This document shows, in pieces, positions 19,324 through 27,274 of a stretch of DNA of 40,938 nt (within the stretch, counting starts at the first letter, position 1; every line of letters starts with the position of its first letter). Source of the DNA: a virus; the IMG/VR virus record IMGVR_UViG_3300025438_000047, positions 1-40,938 of that record; one strand, written 5' to 3'. The notes under the pieces are model-generated. The model was not told the origin of the DNA, did no database searches, and saw nothing but the letters and a program-made list of their open reading frames with translations. The translations under genes and the position numbers were made by a program.

Positions 19324-19639
19324 TTTGATTCTCCGTTATTAAGTTGTTATAAGTGTTTTCAATCTCCCAATCAATCCAACTCACCACTTGTTTAGTTGAA
19401 ATCTCTTGATTGATCCATTCGTATTTGCCGATTCCTGTACTAAACATGTGATTGTAGAACTCATGTTTGATGTTGGTTTCTAAGTCTTCGATGTGATTAG
19501 CAGGACCTTGGTAGACTTTATCAAACGTAACCTCGATACCGCAATGCCCTTCGTATTTGCGCTTGCGGTTTTCAAGGTTACTTGTAATACCAAAGCATGT
19601 CTTGCCAACATGATTGCTCCAGATATACAAGTAACGCAT
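19310..19639 (-). CDS. GIY-YIG-like phage protein
   Basis: From ATG 19639 the product is 109 residues, beginning MRYLYIWSNHVGKTCFGITS. The N-terminal YLYIWSN...GKTCFGIT corresponds to the GIY and YIG strands, with Arg and Lys in LENRKRKYEGHCG. A later Glu lies in EDLETNIKHEF. Small stand-alone proteins of this kind occur in T4-like phages. A nuclease role is likely but unproven. Confidence 0.65.
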   Translation of the reverse strand: MRYLYIWSNHVGKTCFGITSNLENRKRKYEGHCGIEVTFDKVYQGPANHIEDLETNIKHEFYNHMFSTGIGKYEWINQEISTKQVVSWIDWEIENTYNNLITENQNESI

Positions 19640-19641
19640 GA

Positions 19642-20600
19642 TCAAATTCCGTTGTATTTGTTGATGTGTTGATCAGGCAGTGGAGGATAGTTTACATTGT
19701 TTGTATCGCACCACTTGTAAAAGTCTAGAATCAAAATACTCAACAAACAGTTATCGCTCCACCCGCCTGGAAGGTCATTGACCTTATTAAACTTTTCCAG
19801 TCGTGCCTTACATGTCTTGTGAAACTTGTTCGGGCCTGCATATGTAGCTTTGAAAAACTTCATCAGCTCGTCTTGCCACTCACGAGTAAGAGTGAGTTTG
19901 TTTTTACGAGCTAGTTTTGCATAACGTCCTAGCGCAAGAACGAAGCCACCGTCTACGCCTTTTTCATTTGCAAAGTACCGATCGTGCAAGCTTAGTGCAA
20001 ACTCAAGATCATTAATTGCAGTGTCGAAGTTTTCAGTTTCGTGTTCTGCAATCTTGTTGAGACCCGTAATGTAAGTAACCATACCAGGCTTTGCACCCAT
20101 ACCACGTGCTTCTACAGCAGGACGAGTAAACATGTTGTTTTCTTCAACCACTGTTTGGATACGTTCTGCATGTACATCTTCAAGCAGTGTGCTGCCATAG
20201 TTGCGAACACCACTCACACGACTTTTGTGCATGAAGTAAGGCTCTACTGCTTTACGACCCTTGTAGTTGATCAATCGGAACAAGAAGTTACCAAAGGCTT
20301 CGCCTTTGAGATCGCTGCCCGGAACAGTTGCTAGTGCATCGACTACCTTACATTGGATTTTAAAGTTTTTAGGAAGGATACCCGACACCCAAAGCAAAAA
20401 CAGTACAGTAGCAGTATGCTGACCCTCTGGAACACTGTAACTGCCATCAGCAAGCTTGATTACATTGACCACTTGTGCTGCACGAGGATCAAAAGTTTCA
20501 ATAATGTGTGCAATATGATCCCAGTCAACATCTCGTTGATTGTCAATGTTGATATTGATTTCGTTCAGATCGATATATTCGATGCGCCCAAAATCTTCAT
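19642..20600 (-). CDS. ParB-like nuclease-fold protein with a frameshift near the start
   Basis: The uninterrupted part starts at GTG 20472, but clear coding sequence continues upstream in the same frame: EDFGRIEYIDLNEININIDN then QRDVDWDHIAHIIETFDPRA. This joins VPEGQHTATVL, the GQH box of ParB/sulfiredoxin-type domains. The upstream part has no start codon in frame; ATG 20600 (overlapping the previous gene's end) is one base out of frame across ATTTTGGG. One extra T would give MKIFGRIEYIDLN. So this is a sequencing slip, a real -1 frameshift, or an unusual start. Full length would be about 319 residues. Such proteins act in DNA binding or nuclease functions. Confidence 0.7.
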
Positions 20601-20791
20601 TTCATGCGTTGCGTTAGGGTATTGATTGCATCTAAAATTTGTTTTTTAACTGGGGGTGTTTTAGTAGGTGCAACACGTTCTTGCAGTGACTCATACAAAT
20701 TGCTGTTGCCAAGTTTTGCAATAGCATTTTCAATTTTTGCAATGCTAAAAGGATTGCGATTTGGAAGGATACGTTCGTTAGTAACTGACAT
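20597..20791 (-). CDS. Small basic protein, unknown
   Basis: The product has 64 residues (MSVTNERILPNRNPFSIAKI), Asn/Leu-rich, basic. The start follows AGGAGAACTAAA. Its stop overlaps ATG 20600 of the ParB-like gene, a coupling arrangement. Promoter at 20873-20901. Confidence 0.65.
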   Translation of the reverse strand: MSVTNERILPNRNPFSIAKIENAIAKLGNSNLYESLQERVAPTKTPPVKKQILDAINTLTQRMK

Positions 20792-20872
20792 TTTAGTTCT
20801 CCTATGTTTATCATCAGTTTAGATGTTGCTAGATTATTCTAGCGTTTTACAACAAGTTAATGTTGTTAAGTT

Positions 20873-20901
20873 AATATAATAGTTTTATGGTATACTGTCA
20901 A
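20873..20901 (-). promoter_or_regulatory. Sigma70-type promoter
   Basis: TTGACA (20901-20896), 17-bp spacer, TATATT (20878-20873), driving the 64-aa and ParB-like genes. Confidence 0.8.
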
Positions 20902-21296
20902 CCAGTTTGTGTCCATTTTTTATGTGCAACAGATTCGTTTTCTGCCCAACGAATAAACAATCCAAGTTCACGTCCGTGAGCTTCAATCTCATGCGGGCGA
21001 TCCCAATAGTCACCTTCTGAGATACAGTCGGGCATCTCATCTTTAACGTATTGTTTAACATGAACTAGCTCGTGTGCCAATGTGGTCAACATCTCACGCA
21101 TGGGCAGACTGCGCTTTACATCAATCTTATATTCGTTGTCCTCAAGGTGACAAGCATAACCATAGTTAGCGTCATTGGTCATACGTCTAAAGTTGATTTC
21201 GATACTGGGAGAGATGCCAAACTTCTGACAAACAAAGGTTGCCATGCTGTATGCATATTTGCGCTGATTTCGTGAACCGCCGTTGACTGTGATCAT
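20898..21296 (-). CDS. SprT-like zinc metallopeptidase
   Basis: The product has 132 residues. HELVH at 75-79 is the gluzincin-type HExxH motif and EIEAHGRE at 103-110 supplies a likely third ligand. This matches short SprT-like proteins of T4-like marine phages. SprT/Spartan-type proteases can act on DNA-bound proteins in cells; the phage target is unknown. It overlaps the 100-aa gene by 4 bases. Confidence 0.75.
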   Translation of the reverse strand: MITVNGGSRNQRKYAYSMATFVCQKFGISPSIEINFRRMTNDANYGYACHLEDNEYKIDVKRSLPMREMLTTLAHELVHVKQYVKDEMPDCISEGDYWDRPHEIEAHGRELGLFIRWAENESVAHKKWTQTG

Positions 21297-21595
21297 ATTT
21301 GTACCGGTGTTTTGCCCGTGATAAGATATAACTTTTTGATTATAACATCCACAGCAGACTCTGTCAAGTTGCCTTTTACAGTATCGCCATCCTCGGTAAT
21401 ACCAGGCAACTCGATCATATCTGACGCTACTCCCTCAGCAGCCTCAAACACCCCAATTTCGTATAGACCTTGATCAGAGCCATATCCGTCGTTAATAATG
21501 CTGAGATGGTAATCGCCAAAATCCAGCACAGCCTGTCGGCCGTCTGTTCCGTGCTCTTTGCGTAGCATTTCGAAACTTTTAAGTTCTAGTATCAT
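21293..21595 (-). CDS. Phage protein of unknown function
   Basis: The product has 100 residues with a beta-rich centre (FGDYHLSIINDGYGSDQGLYE) and a C-terminal helix. The start follows GAGAGAAATG spacing with a good GAG-rich site. Pattern of a compact alpha/beta domain; no known family. First in the unit with the SprT-like gene. Confidence 0.65.
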   Translation of the reverse strand: MILELKSFEMLRKEHGTDGRQAVLDFGDYHLSIINDGYGSDQGLYEIGVFEAAEGVASDMIELPGITEDGDTVKGNLTESAVDVIIKKLYLITGKTPVQI

Positions 21596-21616
21596 TTCTC
21601 TCTCCGTGTTGTATAT

Positions 21617-21645
21617 TGTATAACACAGCTAGAGCTGTTTGTCAA
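21617..21645 (-). promoter_or_regulatory. Sigma70-type promoter
   Basis: TTGACA (21645-21640), 17-bp spacer, TATACA (21622-21617), upstream of 21595. Confidence 0.75.
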
Positions 21646-21860
21646 ATTCTAAATGTGATTCTACCTTTGTTGAGATCATAAGGAGTCATTTCTAATCTGA
21701 CTCTGTCGCCCATCACCAAGCGTATCCTAAATTGTCTCATTTTTCCACCAGTGTAACAAGTTACATTGTGTCCGTTTTCAAGTTCTACTTTAAACATTTG
21801 GTTAGGCAATACATCTACTATTGTACCTTCTAACTCTATTGTTTCGTCATTCTTTGCCAT
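21642..21860 (-). CDS. infA: Translation initiation factor IF-1
   Basis: IF-1 binds the 30S A-site and helps IF-2 and IF-3 select initiator tRNA. The 72-residue product has the family's usual length and landmarks across the whole S1/OB fold: [36 protein letters not shown] and [13 protein letters not shown]. It overlaps the AbrB-like gene upstream by 14 bases. A phage-encoded IF-1 is rare; together with the initiator tRNA (2524) and bS21 (29014) it points to re-tuned initiation on phage mRNAs. Confidence 0.93.
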   Translation of the reverse strand: MAKNDETIELEGTIVDVLPNQMFKVELENGHNVTCYTGGKMRQFRIRLVMGDRVRLEMTPYDLNKGRITFRI

Positions 21861-22032
21861 TCTCTACCTTTGTTATAGAAATGGCACCATCTTCTGTTGT
21901 GATCTTCAATGTATCTCCCGGGTTCCATCCCATTTGTTTTGCAATCTCTGGCGGAATATTCATCAACACATTTTCAGGATCGCCTTCAATGTCTTCAAAT
22001 ATTTCGTCAACTGCGTATGTCTTATTTACCAA
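21847..22032 (-). CDS. AbrB/MazE-like small DNA-binding protein
   Basis: The product has 61 residues. [20 protein letters not shown] and [14 protein letters not shown] form the swapped-hairpin signature of AbrB/MazE/SpoVT proteins. Similar short forms occur in T4-like cyanophages. No toxin gene is next to it. It overlaps infA, so it may regulate or merely be coupled with it. Antitoxin or transcription-regulator roles are both possible. Confidence 0.7.
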   Translation of the reverse strand: MVNKTYAVDEIFEDIEGDPENVLMNIPPEIAKQMGWNPGDTLKITTEDGAISITKVENGKE

Positions 22033-22198
22033 CCCAATTACTCCAAATACGTTTGATTTTGCCTACCGTTGTTTTTGGTAAGACTTTACAACCAATAACC
22101 ATTCCGTTATCAGTTTCTTTAACTTTTAATACGGCTGCTTGACTGCTGTTGCACTCAACCACATGCCGTTTTTTTGTTGTCGTTACTTCCCACTTCAT
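22022..22198 (-). CDS. Small basic protein, unknown
   Basis: From ATG 22198, following AAAGGATGAATG, the product is 58 residues (MKWEVTTTKKRHVVECNSSQ), a likely small beta-sheet domain ending in a basic helix. A longer frame from 22297 would start upstream of the promoter and is rejected. First gene of the unit with the AbrB-like gene and infA. Confidence 0.6.
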   Translation of the reverse strand: MKWEVTTTKKRHVVECNSSQAAVLKVKETDNGMVIGCKVLPKTTVGKIKRIWSNWVGK

Positions 22199-22216
22199 AC
22201 ATTCATCCTTTATTTT

Positions 22217-22245
22217 ATAATATACAAAAGTTGATGTTTTGTCAA
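22217..22245 (-). promoter_or_regulatory. Sigma70-type promoter of the infA unit
   Basis: TTGACA (22245-22240), 17-bp spacer, TATTAT (22222-22217). Confidence 0.75.
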
Positions 22246-22322
22246 CTGTATTATATATCAATAGAGATAAATACATATACAGAGCGTGAGGGCGCACTTA
22301 CTAGATTACATACGATAATTTA

Positions 22323-23018
22323 TTATATTTTTGCAATGTTGCCAGTGTAACAAGACTTGATAATATCAGCTACAGTATTACTACACACAACTTCATAATG
22401 CGTATGTGGTACTTCTACTATTGTCATATCAGTTCTATGTGTCATGCTTGCTAATGTTACTACTCCATCGTTTGGTCCGCCGTGATAAGGAACAGATCCA
22501 GTTGTGCTTACAATCTGCGTCCACGGTATGTCTAGTTGTATATCGTTGGCTTGTCGTATAGGATCACTGTTTCTGCCAATGTCCTTGAACAGTGGATAGC
22601 TTGGTACAATATACTTTGCCCAATCTGCTGTTGAACTTCCACGGAACGGCGTTGAGATACTAACACCGCCAACTACTCTTATGTACTGTGTAAGATGCAG
22701 AGCATATATTCCGCCCATACTGTGACCAATAACAAAATGTGGCCCTTTTCCTTGCACCTGTTCTACTATCATATCTAGGTTGTCTTGAAAGCGTGTCATG
22801 CTTGAATAGTTGATCATTATTTCTTTTTTAAATCGAGTTTTTGTTCTTAAGTACTCAAAACTCAAGCTGGTTTGATTTGCGCCATGCAACCATATAACAT
22901 TAATGTCATCTTTGGTATAGGGTTCTTCTATTGTAGTTTGCCCTAATAAGTTTTTTAAATAGTTTAGCATAAAGTATTTATCAGAAGGTCTGCTGCGGTA
23001 CAGCATTTCGAATAGCAT
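22323..23018 (-). CDS. Alpha/beta-hydrolase (lipase/esterase-like)
   Basis: The product has 231 residues (or slightly fewer if a later Met is used). VIWLHGANQTS forms the oxyanion region, GHSMGG puts the nucleophile at Ser100, PNDGVV gives Asp184 and PHTH a catalytic His (205 or 207). This is a complete alpha/beta-hydrolase triad. No signal peptide, so it should act in the cytoplasm. It could be a lipase, esterase or lysis-linked hydrolase. AAGGAG lies upstream of the start. Confidence 0.8.
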   Translation of the reverse strand: MLFEMLYRSRPSDKYFMLNYLKNLLGQTTIEEPYTKDDINVIWLHGANQTSLSFEYLRTKTRFKKEIMINYSSMTRFQDNLDMIVEQVQGKGPHFVIGHSMGGIYALHLTQYIRVVGGVSISTPFRGSSTADWAKYIVPSYPLFKDIGRNSDPIRQANDIQLDIPWTQIVSTTGSVPYHGGPNDGVVTLASMTHRTDMTIVEVPHTHYEVVCSNTVADIIKSCYTGNIAKI

Positions 23019-23060
23019 CTCCTTATACAGCTATTCTAAGCTGTTATTTTTTTATGCTGA

Positions 23061-24482
23061 TTAAACTGTTGCGTTAGGAGTTTGTGGTGCAGATGCAGGT
23101 GCAGGTGCAGGTGCAGGTGATTTTATAGTTGCTAATTGATCTAGCAATGGGCCACCTTCAATAATGGTTCTTGTTAGTTTACCTGCTGGGCTCCAATAGC
23201 TTCTTGCTTTAAACAATAATAAATTTTTACCACCGATATTGCCTGTCACTTGCACACCTAATCCATTTGGTGTCGCTGTTCCTACAAGATCAACTTTTTC
23301 TAATGCTTGTTCTAATGAACTATCTATACGCATTAGTTTGTAACCTGGGGATCCAGGAACCGTGCTTAGTTTTACAATATCTATGATTTGAGACTCGCCA
23401 GAATCACTAACATCGTTAGCATAATGAACAAGCCCTCCTACAATCTGTTTCACTAATTCTTTTTCTTTTTGCACACTATCGCCACCTGTCAGTCTCATGA
23501 TTTTAGGAATAATAAGATTGCTATAGATTTGACGTAATACTTCTAGGTTTTTAGGCTGATCTTCTGACCAGTTATCTTTGTATGTACTAATATCTTCACC
23601 AAATACTGTATTAAAGAAATGTAAAGGTTTACTCCATTCTTTACCACTAGCTTGTCCAAGTTGGCTTGCACCTGCTTTTGCACTTAGTAGATTAATTCGT
23701 TCGCCATCAATGTTAAGTACAAGATCTGCTTTTGTACCTTTTTGATCTTGTGTGCCTATAGCTGCTACTTCAATTCTGTTTGTGTTTGGATCTTTTGCGG
23801 TTCTATTTGCGCCGGTGGTTATACTTTCGTTGTTATTGGCAAATTCTAAACTACTTGCAATAGTACCTTGTACATTTTTTGGTGAAGCTCCCAAGTTGTT
23901 AATAAATTGAATGAAACTTTTTACGCTTCTTGCCGGCACTACAATGTCAATTGAAACTTGATCATTTTTCCCTGATTCATAAGAAACTGTGTCTTCTAAC
24001 TTCATTTGTAAACTTTGTTTACCTTTGATAGGCGTAGCTTTTGCTTTCTTAGCCATTGTAAGAAAGTCATTTATGTTAATTAGCTGGCCAGCTTTTTTAA
24101 ATCTAGCACCGGTAGCGATACCCAACGCAATTTCGCCAATGTCGCCTATGTTGTAATCAGCCTCTTTGCCTTTGATAGCAGGACTTTTGTAAATTCTACC
24201 AATTGTAATTTTTTGGTCGTCGATAGTGTGTAATCTAATTTTTTTAATTAATTCAATTTGTTCAGGAGTCGCTGTGTCTGATCCATCCCAAATTTCGGCT
24301 AGGTTATCTGCTACAGCTTGTGGATTTTTTAATTCAATGCGTACTTCACCATTGTCAATAGGAATAGGTGTACCTTGCTCAATAAGTTCAATAAGATTGA
24401 TCCAGTACTCTGGATTTCTCTTGCCAAAATCCGCAACACTTAACGTAGCTTCATTAATAATTTTAATTTCGGTGTATCGCAT
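23061..24482 (-). CDS. Large phage protein of unknown function, possible nuclease fold
   Basis: The product has 473 residues starting MRYTEIKIINEAT, a beginning often seen in virion or accessory proteins of marine T4-like phages. The middle has TKADLVLNIDGERINLLSAK followed by AGASQLGQASGKEW; the D...(x)-S-A-K layout recalls PD-(D/E)xK nucleases with a changed acidic residue. The C-terminus is a Pro/Ala linker (APAPAPASAPQTPNA). No membrane segment. Located just downstream of pcyX in the same direction. Function not established. Confidence 0.6.
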   Translation of the reverse strand: MRYTEIKIINEATLSVADFGKRNPEYWINLIELIEQGTPIPIDNGEVRIELKNPQAVADNLAEIWDGSDTATPEQIELIKKIRLHTIDDQKITIGRIYKSPAIKGKEADYNIGDIGEIALGIATGARFKKAGQLININDFLTMAKKAKATPIKGKQSLQMKLEDTVSYESGKNDQVSIDIVVPARSVKSFIQFINNLGASPKNVQGTIASSLEFANNNESITTGANRTAKDPNTNRIEVAAIGTQDQKGTKADLVLNIDGERINLLSAKAGASQLGQASGKEWSKPLHFFNTVFGEDISTYKDNWSEDQPKNLEVLRQIYSNLIIPKIMRLTGGDSVQKEKELVKQIVGGLVHYANDVSDSGESQIIDIVKLSTVPGSPGYKLMRIDSSLEQALEKVDLVGTATPNGLGVQVTGNIGGKNLLLFKARSYWSPAGKLTRTIIEGGPLLDQLATIKSPAPAPAPASAPQTPNATV

Positions 24483-24505
24483 TGCTTATTTCCTATTTTA
24501 TATAT

Positions 24506-25207
24506 TTATTCAATATCAGGAAACAAACATTCTTGTACGAAGACTCTTACATCTTCTTCGTTTAAACCTAAACTGACCATTGTACGAGGAGTATGAGGAT
24601 TCTGTTTTTGATAATGTGCATAACGGTTTTGTGCAGCTTTGACTTCGTCTATGTCTGCTTGATTATTAAATAATCCAATCTTGGATAGATAGGCATCAAT
24701 GCTGTCAAAACTAAGTTCTACCAGCTGATCCAATTCATCTGTTTTGCTGACATTGCCTGCTGCTACCATGTGTTCACTAAAGATTGCTTGCGCCCACTCA
24801 GGTAGTTCACGCTGTTTGCGCCATTCTAGTTTAGCAACTTCGTCACCAAATGCTTCAATCATAGGATGTGCTGCATCAGTGCTTCTACTGTAGTCGTGGA
24901 AGAATCCTGTAATCTTGTTTTTACCAGCAATAACATCCAGTCCAAAAATAGGACCGTTGTTGTCCAGTCTTGGAAATACACAACAATGCATCATCCACAG
25001 TCCCTTAGTATCACGTACATCAACTACATCAATGTGGGCACGGCGATAGTTGTCACTGCTCCATACTCTGTTGATCCAGCCTGGTTGATTAAATCTGTCC
25101 ATACCCGGTTCAAATACTTCTGTACCAGTAGCGTCAAAGCGTTCTATTAAACGATCTTGTATTTTGATCAATGTATCCCAAACTTCACTCACTGTCCAAC
25201 TCCTCAA
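24506..25207 (-). CDS. pcyX: Ferredoxin-dependent bilin reductase, PcyX type
   Basis: Members of this family reduce biliverdin IXalpha to phycobilins with electrons from ferredoxin; characterised PcyX makes phycoerythrobilin. The 233-residue product has the family core: WSSDNYRRAHIDVVDVRDTK, GLWMMHCCVFPRLDNNGPIF, GLDVIAGKNKITGFFHDYS. His74 and Asp91 are spaced 17 residues apart, matching PcyA His88/Asp105, the catalytic pair. It overlaps the upstream heme oxygenase gene by 23 bases, so substrate producer and consumer are translationally coupled. Similarity is to PcyA/PcyX, not to cyanophage PebS. Published PcyX genes come from marine phage DNA assigned to alphaproteobacterial hosts. Product is inferred by family, not proven here. 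Confidence 0.88.
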   Translation of the reverse strand: MRSWTVSEVWDTLIKIQDRLIERFDATGTEVFEPGMDRFNQPGWINRVWSSDNYRRAHIDVVDVRDTKGLWMMHCCVFPRLDNNGPIFGLDVIAGKNKITGFFHDYSRSTDAAHPMIEAFGDEVAKLEWRKQRELPEWAQAIFSEHMVAAGNVSKTDELDQLVELSFDSIDAYLSKIGLFNNQADIDEVKAAQNRYAHYQKQNPHTPRTMVSLGLNEEDVRVFVQECLFPDIE

Positions 25208-25724
25208 AAAGTTTCATAGCAAACTCAAAACAGATATTTGCTTCGTCTGCCATTTCATCTGTGAGCATGGATCTAACGGTGACTTTAAGTTGTTCTACAT
25301 TTTCAAAATCGTACATTGTGCCTGACCCAGGATTGCGTTTACGAATCATCTGACCACCATACATATCACCAAAGTGACGAACATAAAGATGTGCTAATAT
25401 GTCATGAGTTTCATCTAGATCCATGACATAAGCAATGTAGCTACTCGCAGTTGGACATAACAAGTCGATATTGCGCTGAATATTGTATGTTGTTTCTAGT
25501 TCTTCTATGTCATTGCGAATAGCTGCTGCTCGACAAATGTCTTCAATGCCTGTTAGAACACCTTTGTTACCTGCAACACTTTCTAATGCAGCATATTGCA
25601 CATATTGATTGTAAATGTATCTATGGTATTCTACTGGAGTCATACCCTTGAGAAGTTTACGTGCATGTTCCGTACGCTCTGCCTTTTGATGGTTTTCCCA
25701 AGTCAAATCTTTTAGTTTATTCAT
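25185..25724 (-). CDS. hemO: Heme oxygenase
   Basis: Heme oxygenase opens heme to biliverdin IXalpha, CO and iron, using reducing power and oxygen. The 179-residue product has the proximal heme His at position 12 (ENHQKAER) and the distal-helix motif FGDMYGGQMIRKR at about 118-130, both diagnostic. Length matches bacterial and phage forms (180-240). It overlaps pcyX downstream and clpS upstream by a few bases. It is the expected supplier of biliverdin for PcyX; iron release for the phage is an alternative or added benefit. Confidence 0.93.
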   Translation of the reverse strand: MNKLKDLTWENHQKAERTEHARKLLKGMTPVEYHRYIYNQYVQYAALESVAGNKGVLTGIEDICRAAAIRNDIEELETTYNIQRNIDLLCPTASSYIAYVMDLDETHDILAHLYVRHFGDMYGGQMIRKRNPGSGTMYDFENVEQLKVTVRSMLTDEMADEANICFEFAMKLFEELDSE

Positions 25725-26029
25725 GCGTCTTCTTCTACCTTAAGACGCAACGGAAATCCGTTGTCTCGAGACAATGTAGTTGCTTCAATGGCTTTTTGTT
25801 CAGCAATTTCATAACTATAAATACCAACTACTCCAGAACCTTCTTCGTGAATTTGTACCGTGATGTTGTTAGCACTTTGCTCGCTGTGTTTAAAGAATTC
25901 GATCAACAATGATACAACAAAATCCATCGGGGTTTTGTCGTCATTTAGCATAATAACTTTGTATCTCTTAGGCTCTTTATTAGTTACTTTAATTTTTTCG
26001 TTGATTACTACGTCAGTGTTTGTACTCAT
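25721..26029 (-). CDS. clpS: ClpS, ATP-dependent Clp protease adaptor
   Basis: ClpS delivers N-degron proteins to ClpAP and inhibits other ClpA substrates. The 102-residue product has the typical core: YKVIMLNDDKTPMDFVVSLL, then GIYSYEIAEQKAIEA and the final beta-strand FPLRLKVEE. Asn/Asp-Asp in LNDDKTPMDF shape the N-degron pocket. Overlaps hemO by 4 bases. ATG follows AAAAGG. A hairpin at 26048-26070 lies just upstream. With a phage tmRNA nearby it suggests steering of host proteolysis. Confidence 0.92.
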   Translation of the reverse strand: MSTNTDVVINEKIKVTNKEPKRYKVIMLNDDKTPMDFVVSLLIEFFKHSEQSANNITVQIHEEGSGVVGIYSYEIAEQKAIEATTLSRDNGFPLRLKVEEDA

Positions 26030-26047
26030 TTTTTAATCCTTTTAATG

Positions 26048-26070
26048 ATGGGGGGATGTTATCCCCCCAT
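26048..26070 (-). terminator. Intergenic hairpin between hsp20 and clpS
   Basis: ATGGGGGGAT/ATCCCCCCAT (10 bp, 3-nt loop) without a strong U-tract. It may be a partial terminator or an mRNA stability element between the two genes. Confidence 0.55.
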
Positions 26071-26077
26071 GACTTAG

Positions 26078-26539
26078 TTAGCCTTCAATTGTGTCTTGTA
26101 CAATACCGTTAAAGTCTGTAATTGCAATCTTCTTTGGTTGTAGTTCTTCTGGAACATTGCGTACCAAATGAATATTAAGCATACCTAGTTCAAGACCTGC
26201 TTGGCGAACTTCGATATGATCTGCTAGTGTAAAGGTCCTACGGAAGTTGCGACCTCCGATTCCTTTGTGTAGATAGTTTACTGCTTCATCACCCTTGGGT
26301 GCAACACCTTCTACTGTGAGCAGATTCTTTTCCAGTGTGATATCTAGATTGTCCATACCAAAGCCTGCAACGGCAACACTGATCATGTATTCGTCTTCGT
26401 TGATCTGTACAATGTTGTATGGGGGATATCCGTTAGACTTTGTGTTTTCAAATACACGATCCATATCACGGAACAGTTGATCAAAACCTATAGTAGCACG
26501 ATGTAGCGAGGGCAGATCTAGAGTTTGTAATCTTGTCAT
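26078..26539 (-). CDS. Small heat-shock protein Hsp20
   Basis: ATP-independent chaperone that holds unfolding proteins. From ATG 26539 (after GGAG) the product is 153 residues: MTRLQTLDLPSLHRATIGFD, an FDQLFRDMDRVFE segment as in IbpA-type proteins, then the alpha-crystallin domain (YMISVAVAGFGMDNLDITLE, NFRRTFTLADHIEVRQAGLE) ending with the strand MLNIHLVRNVPEE. Hsp20 genes are common in marine T4-like phages, where they may aid capsid folding. A longer frame from 26590 lacks a ribosome site. Confidence 0.9.
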   Translation of the reverse strand: MTRLQTLDLPSLHRATIGFDQLFRDMDRVFENTKSNGYPPYNIVQINEDEYMISVAVAGFGMDNLDITLEKNLLTVEGVAPKGDEAVNYLHKGIGGRNFRRTFTLADHIEVRQAGLELGMLNIHLVRNVPEELQPKKIAITDFNGIVQDTIEG

Positions 26540-26599
26540 TTCATTTCTCCTTTTAAAGCAAGATATAATCGGACCCATTATGGCGTCCATATTTATTTA

Positions 26600-27274
26600 T
26601 CATTTGCCTATTGTACTAGATTCATACACTGAATTATGAGTTTGAGTACAGCGTATAAATGTTGTACATTTAGGCAGTTGCTTGATTGTACCGGCACCTA
26701 CATAAGTACAAGTCGAACGGACACCTCCGAGGATATCCTGTACCGTATTGGCTACAGCACCTCTGTAAGGCACAAGCACTGTGCGTCCTTCTGACGAACG
26801 ATAGTTTTTCAATCCGCCAAAATGCTTGTCGTTTGCACTTTCACTGCTCATACCGTAGAACTGTACAAACTGTTTTGCTTCTACTAATTCTTCGCCGGTG
26901 TCATAGTGTATTTCACCAGTCTTAAATGCTCTGTTGATAATTTCGCCACCGCCTTCATCGTGTCCGGCAAGCATACCACCTGCCATTACAAAGTCTGCAC
27001 CAGCAGCAAATGCTTTGGCTACATCGCCAGGGCAAGTGCAACCGCCATCAGCAATGATATGTCCACCAAGACCGTGAGCAGCATCGGCACATTCGATGAC
27101 AGCTGAGAGTTGCGGGTAGCCCACACCAGTCTGCAATCTCGTCGTGCATACGCTATTATGTACCACTACACCCTCGATATTGTATGAATGATCTTCTTCG
27201 ACTTCAAGATCATATGTGTATCCATCATATGGTTCAATTTCAAGTATATCTATTTCAACTAATTCAAATTTCAT
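26600..27274 (-). CDS. Split-intein C-part fused to C-terminal half of GMP reductase
   Basis: Residues 1-40 are a C-intein: [10 protein letters not shown]...[19 protein letters not shown], with the penultimate His and terminal Asn. Ser41 is the +1 nucleophile. Residues 41-224 continue [16 protein letters not shown] (active-site loop with catalytic Cys), [20 protein letters not shown] and [14 protein letters not shown], as in GuaC-type GMP reductases. Protein splicing in trans with the 28081-29007 product would restore an enzyme of about 378 residues. It overlaps the endonuclease gene by 11 bases. Confidence 0.9.
   Translation of the reverse strand: MKFELVEIDILEIEPYDGYTYDLEVEEDHSYNIEGVVVHNSVCTTRLQTGVGYPQLSAVIECADAAHGLGGHIIADGGCTCPGDVAKAFAAGADFVMAGGMLAGHDEGGGEIINRAFKTGEIHYDTGEELVEAKQFVQFYGMSSESANDKHFGGLKNYRSSEGRTVLVPYRGAVANTVQDILGGVRSTCTYVGAGTIKQLPKCTTFIRCTQTHNSVYESSTIGK

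Noticed and set aside
22199-22297. Longer N-terminus for the 58-aa gene
   Set aside because: It would lie upstream of the promoter at 22217-22245, and the ATG at 22198 has a proper ribosome site.
23020-23055. Terminator downstream of the alpha/beta-hydrolase start region
   Set aside because: The hairpin ACAGCT/AGCTGT has its T-run on the plus strand, where no gene is being read.
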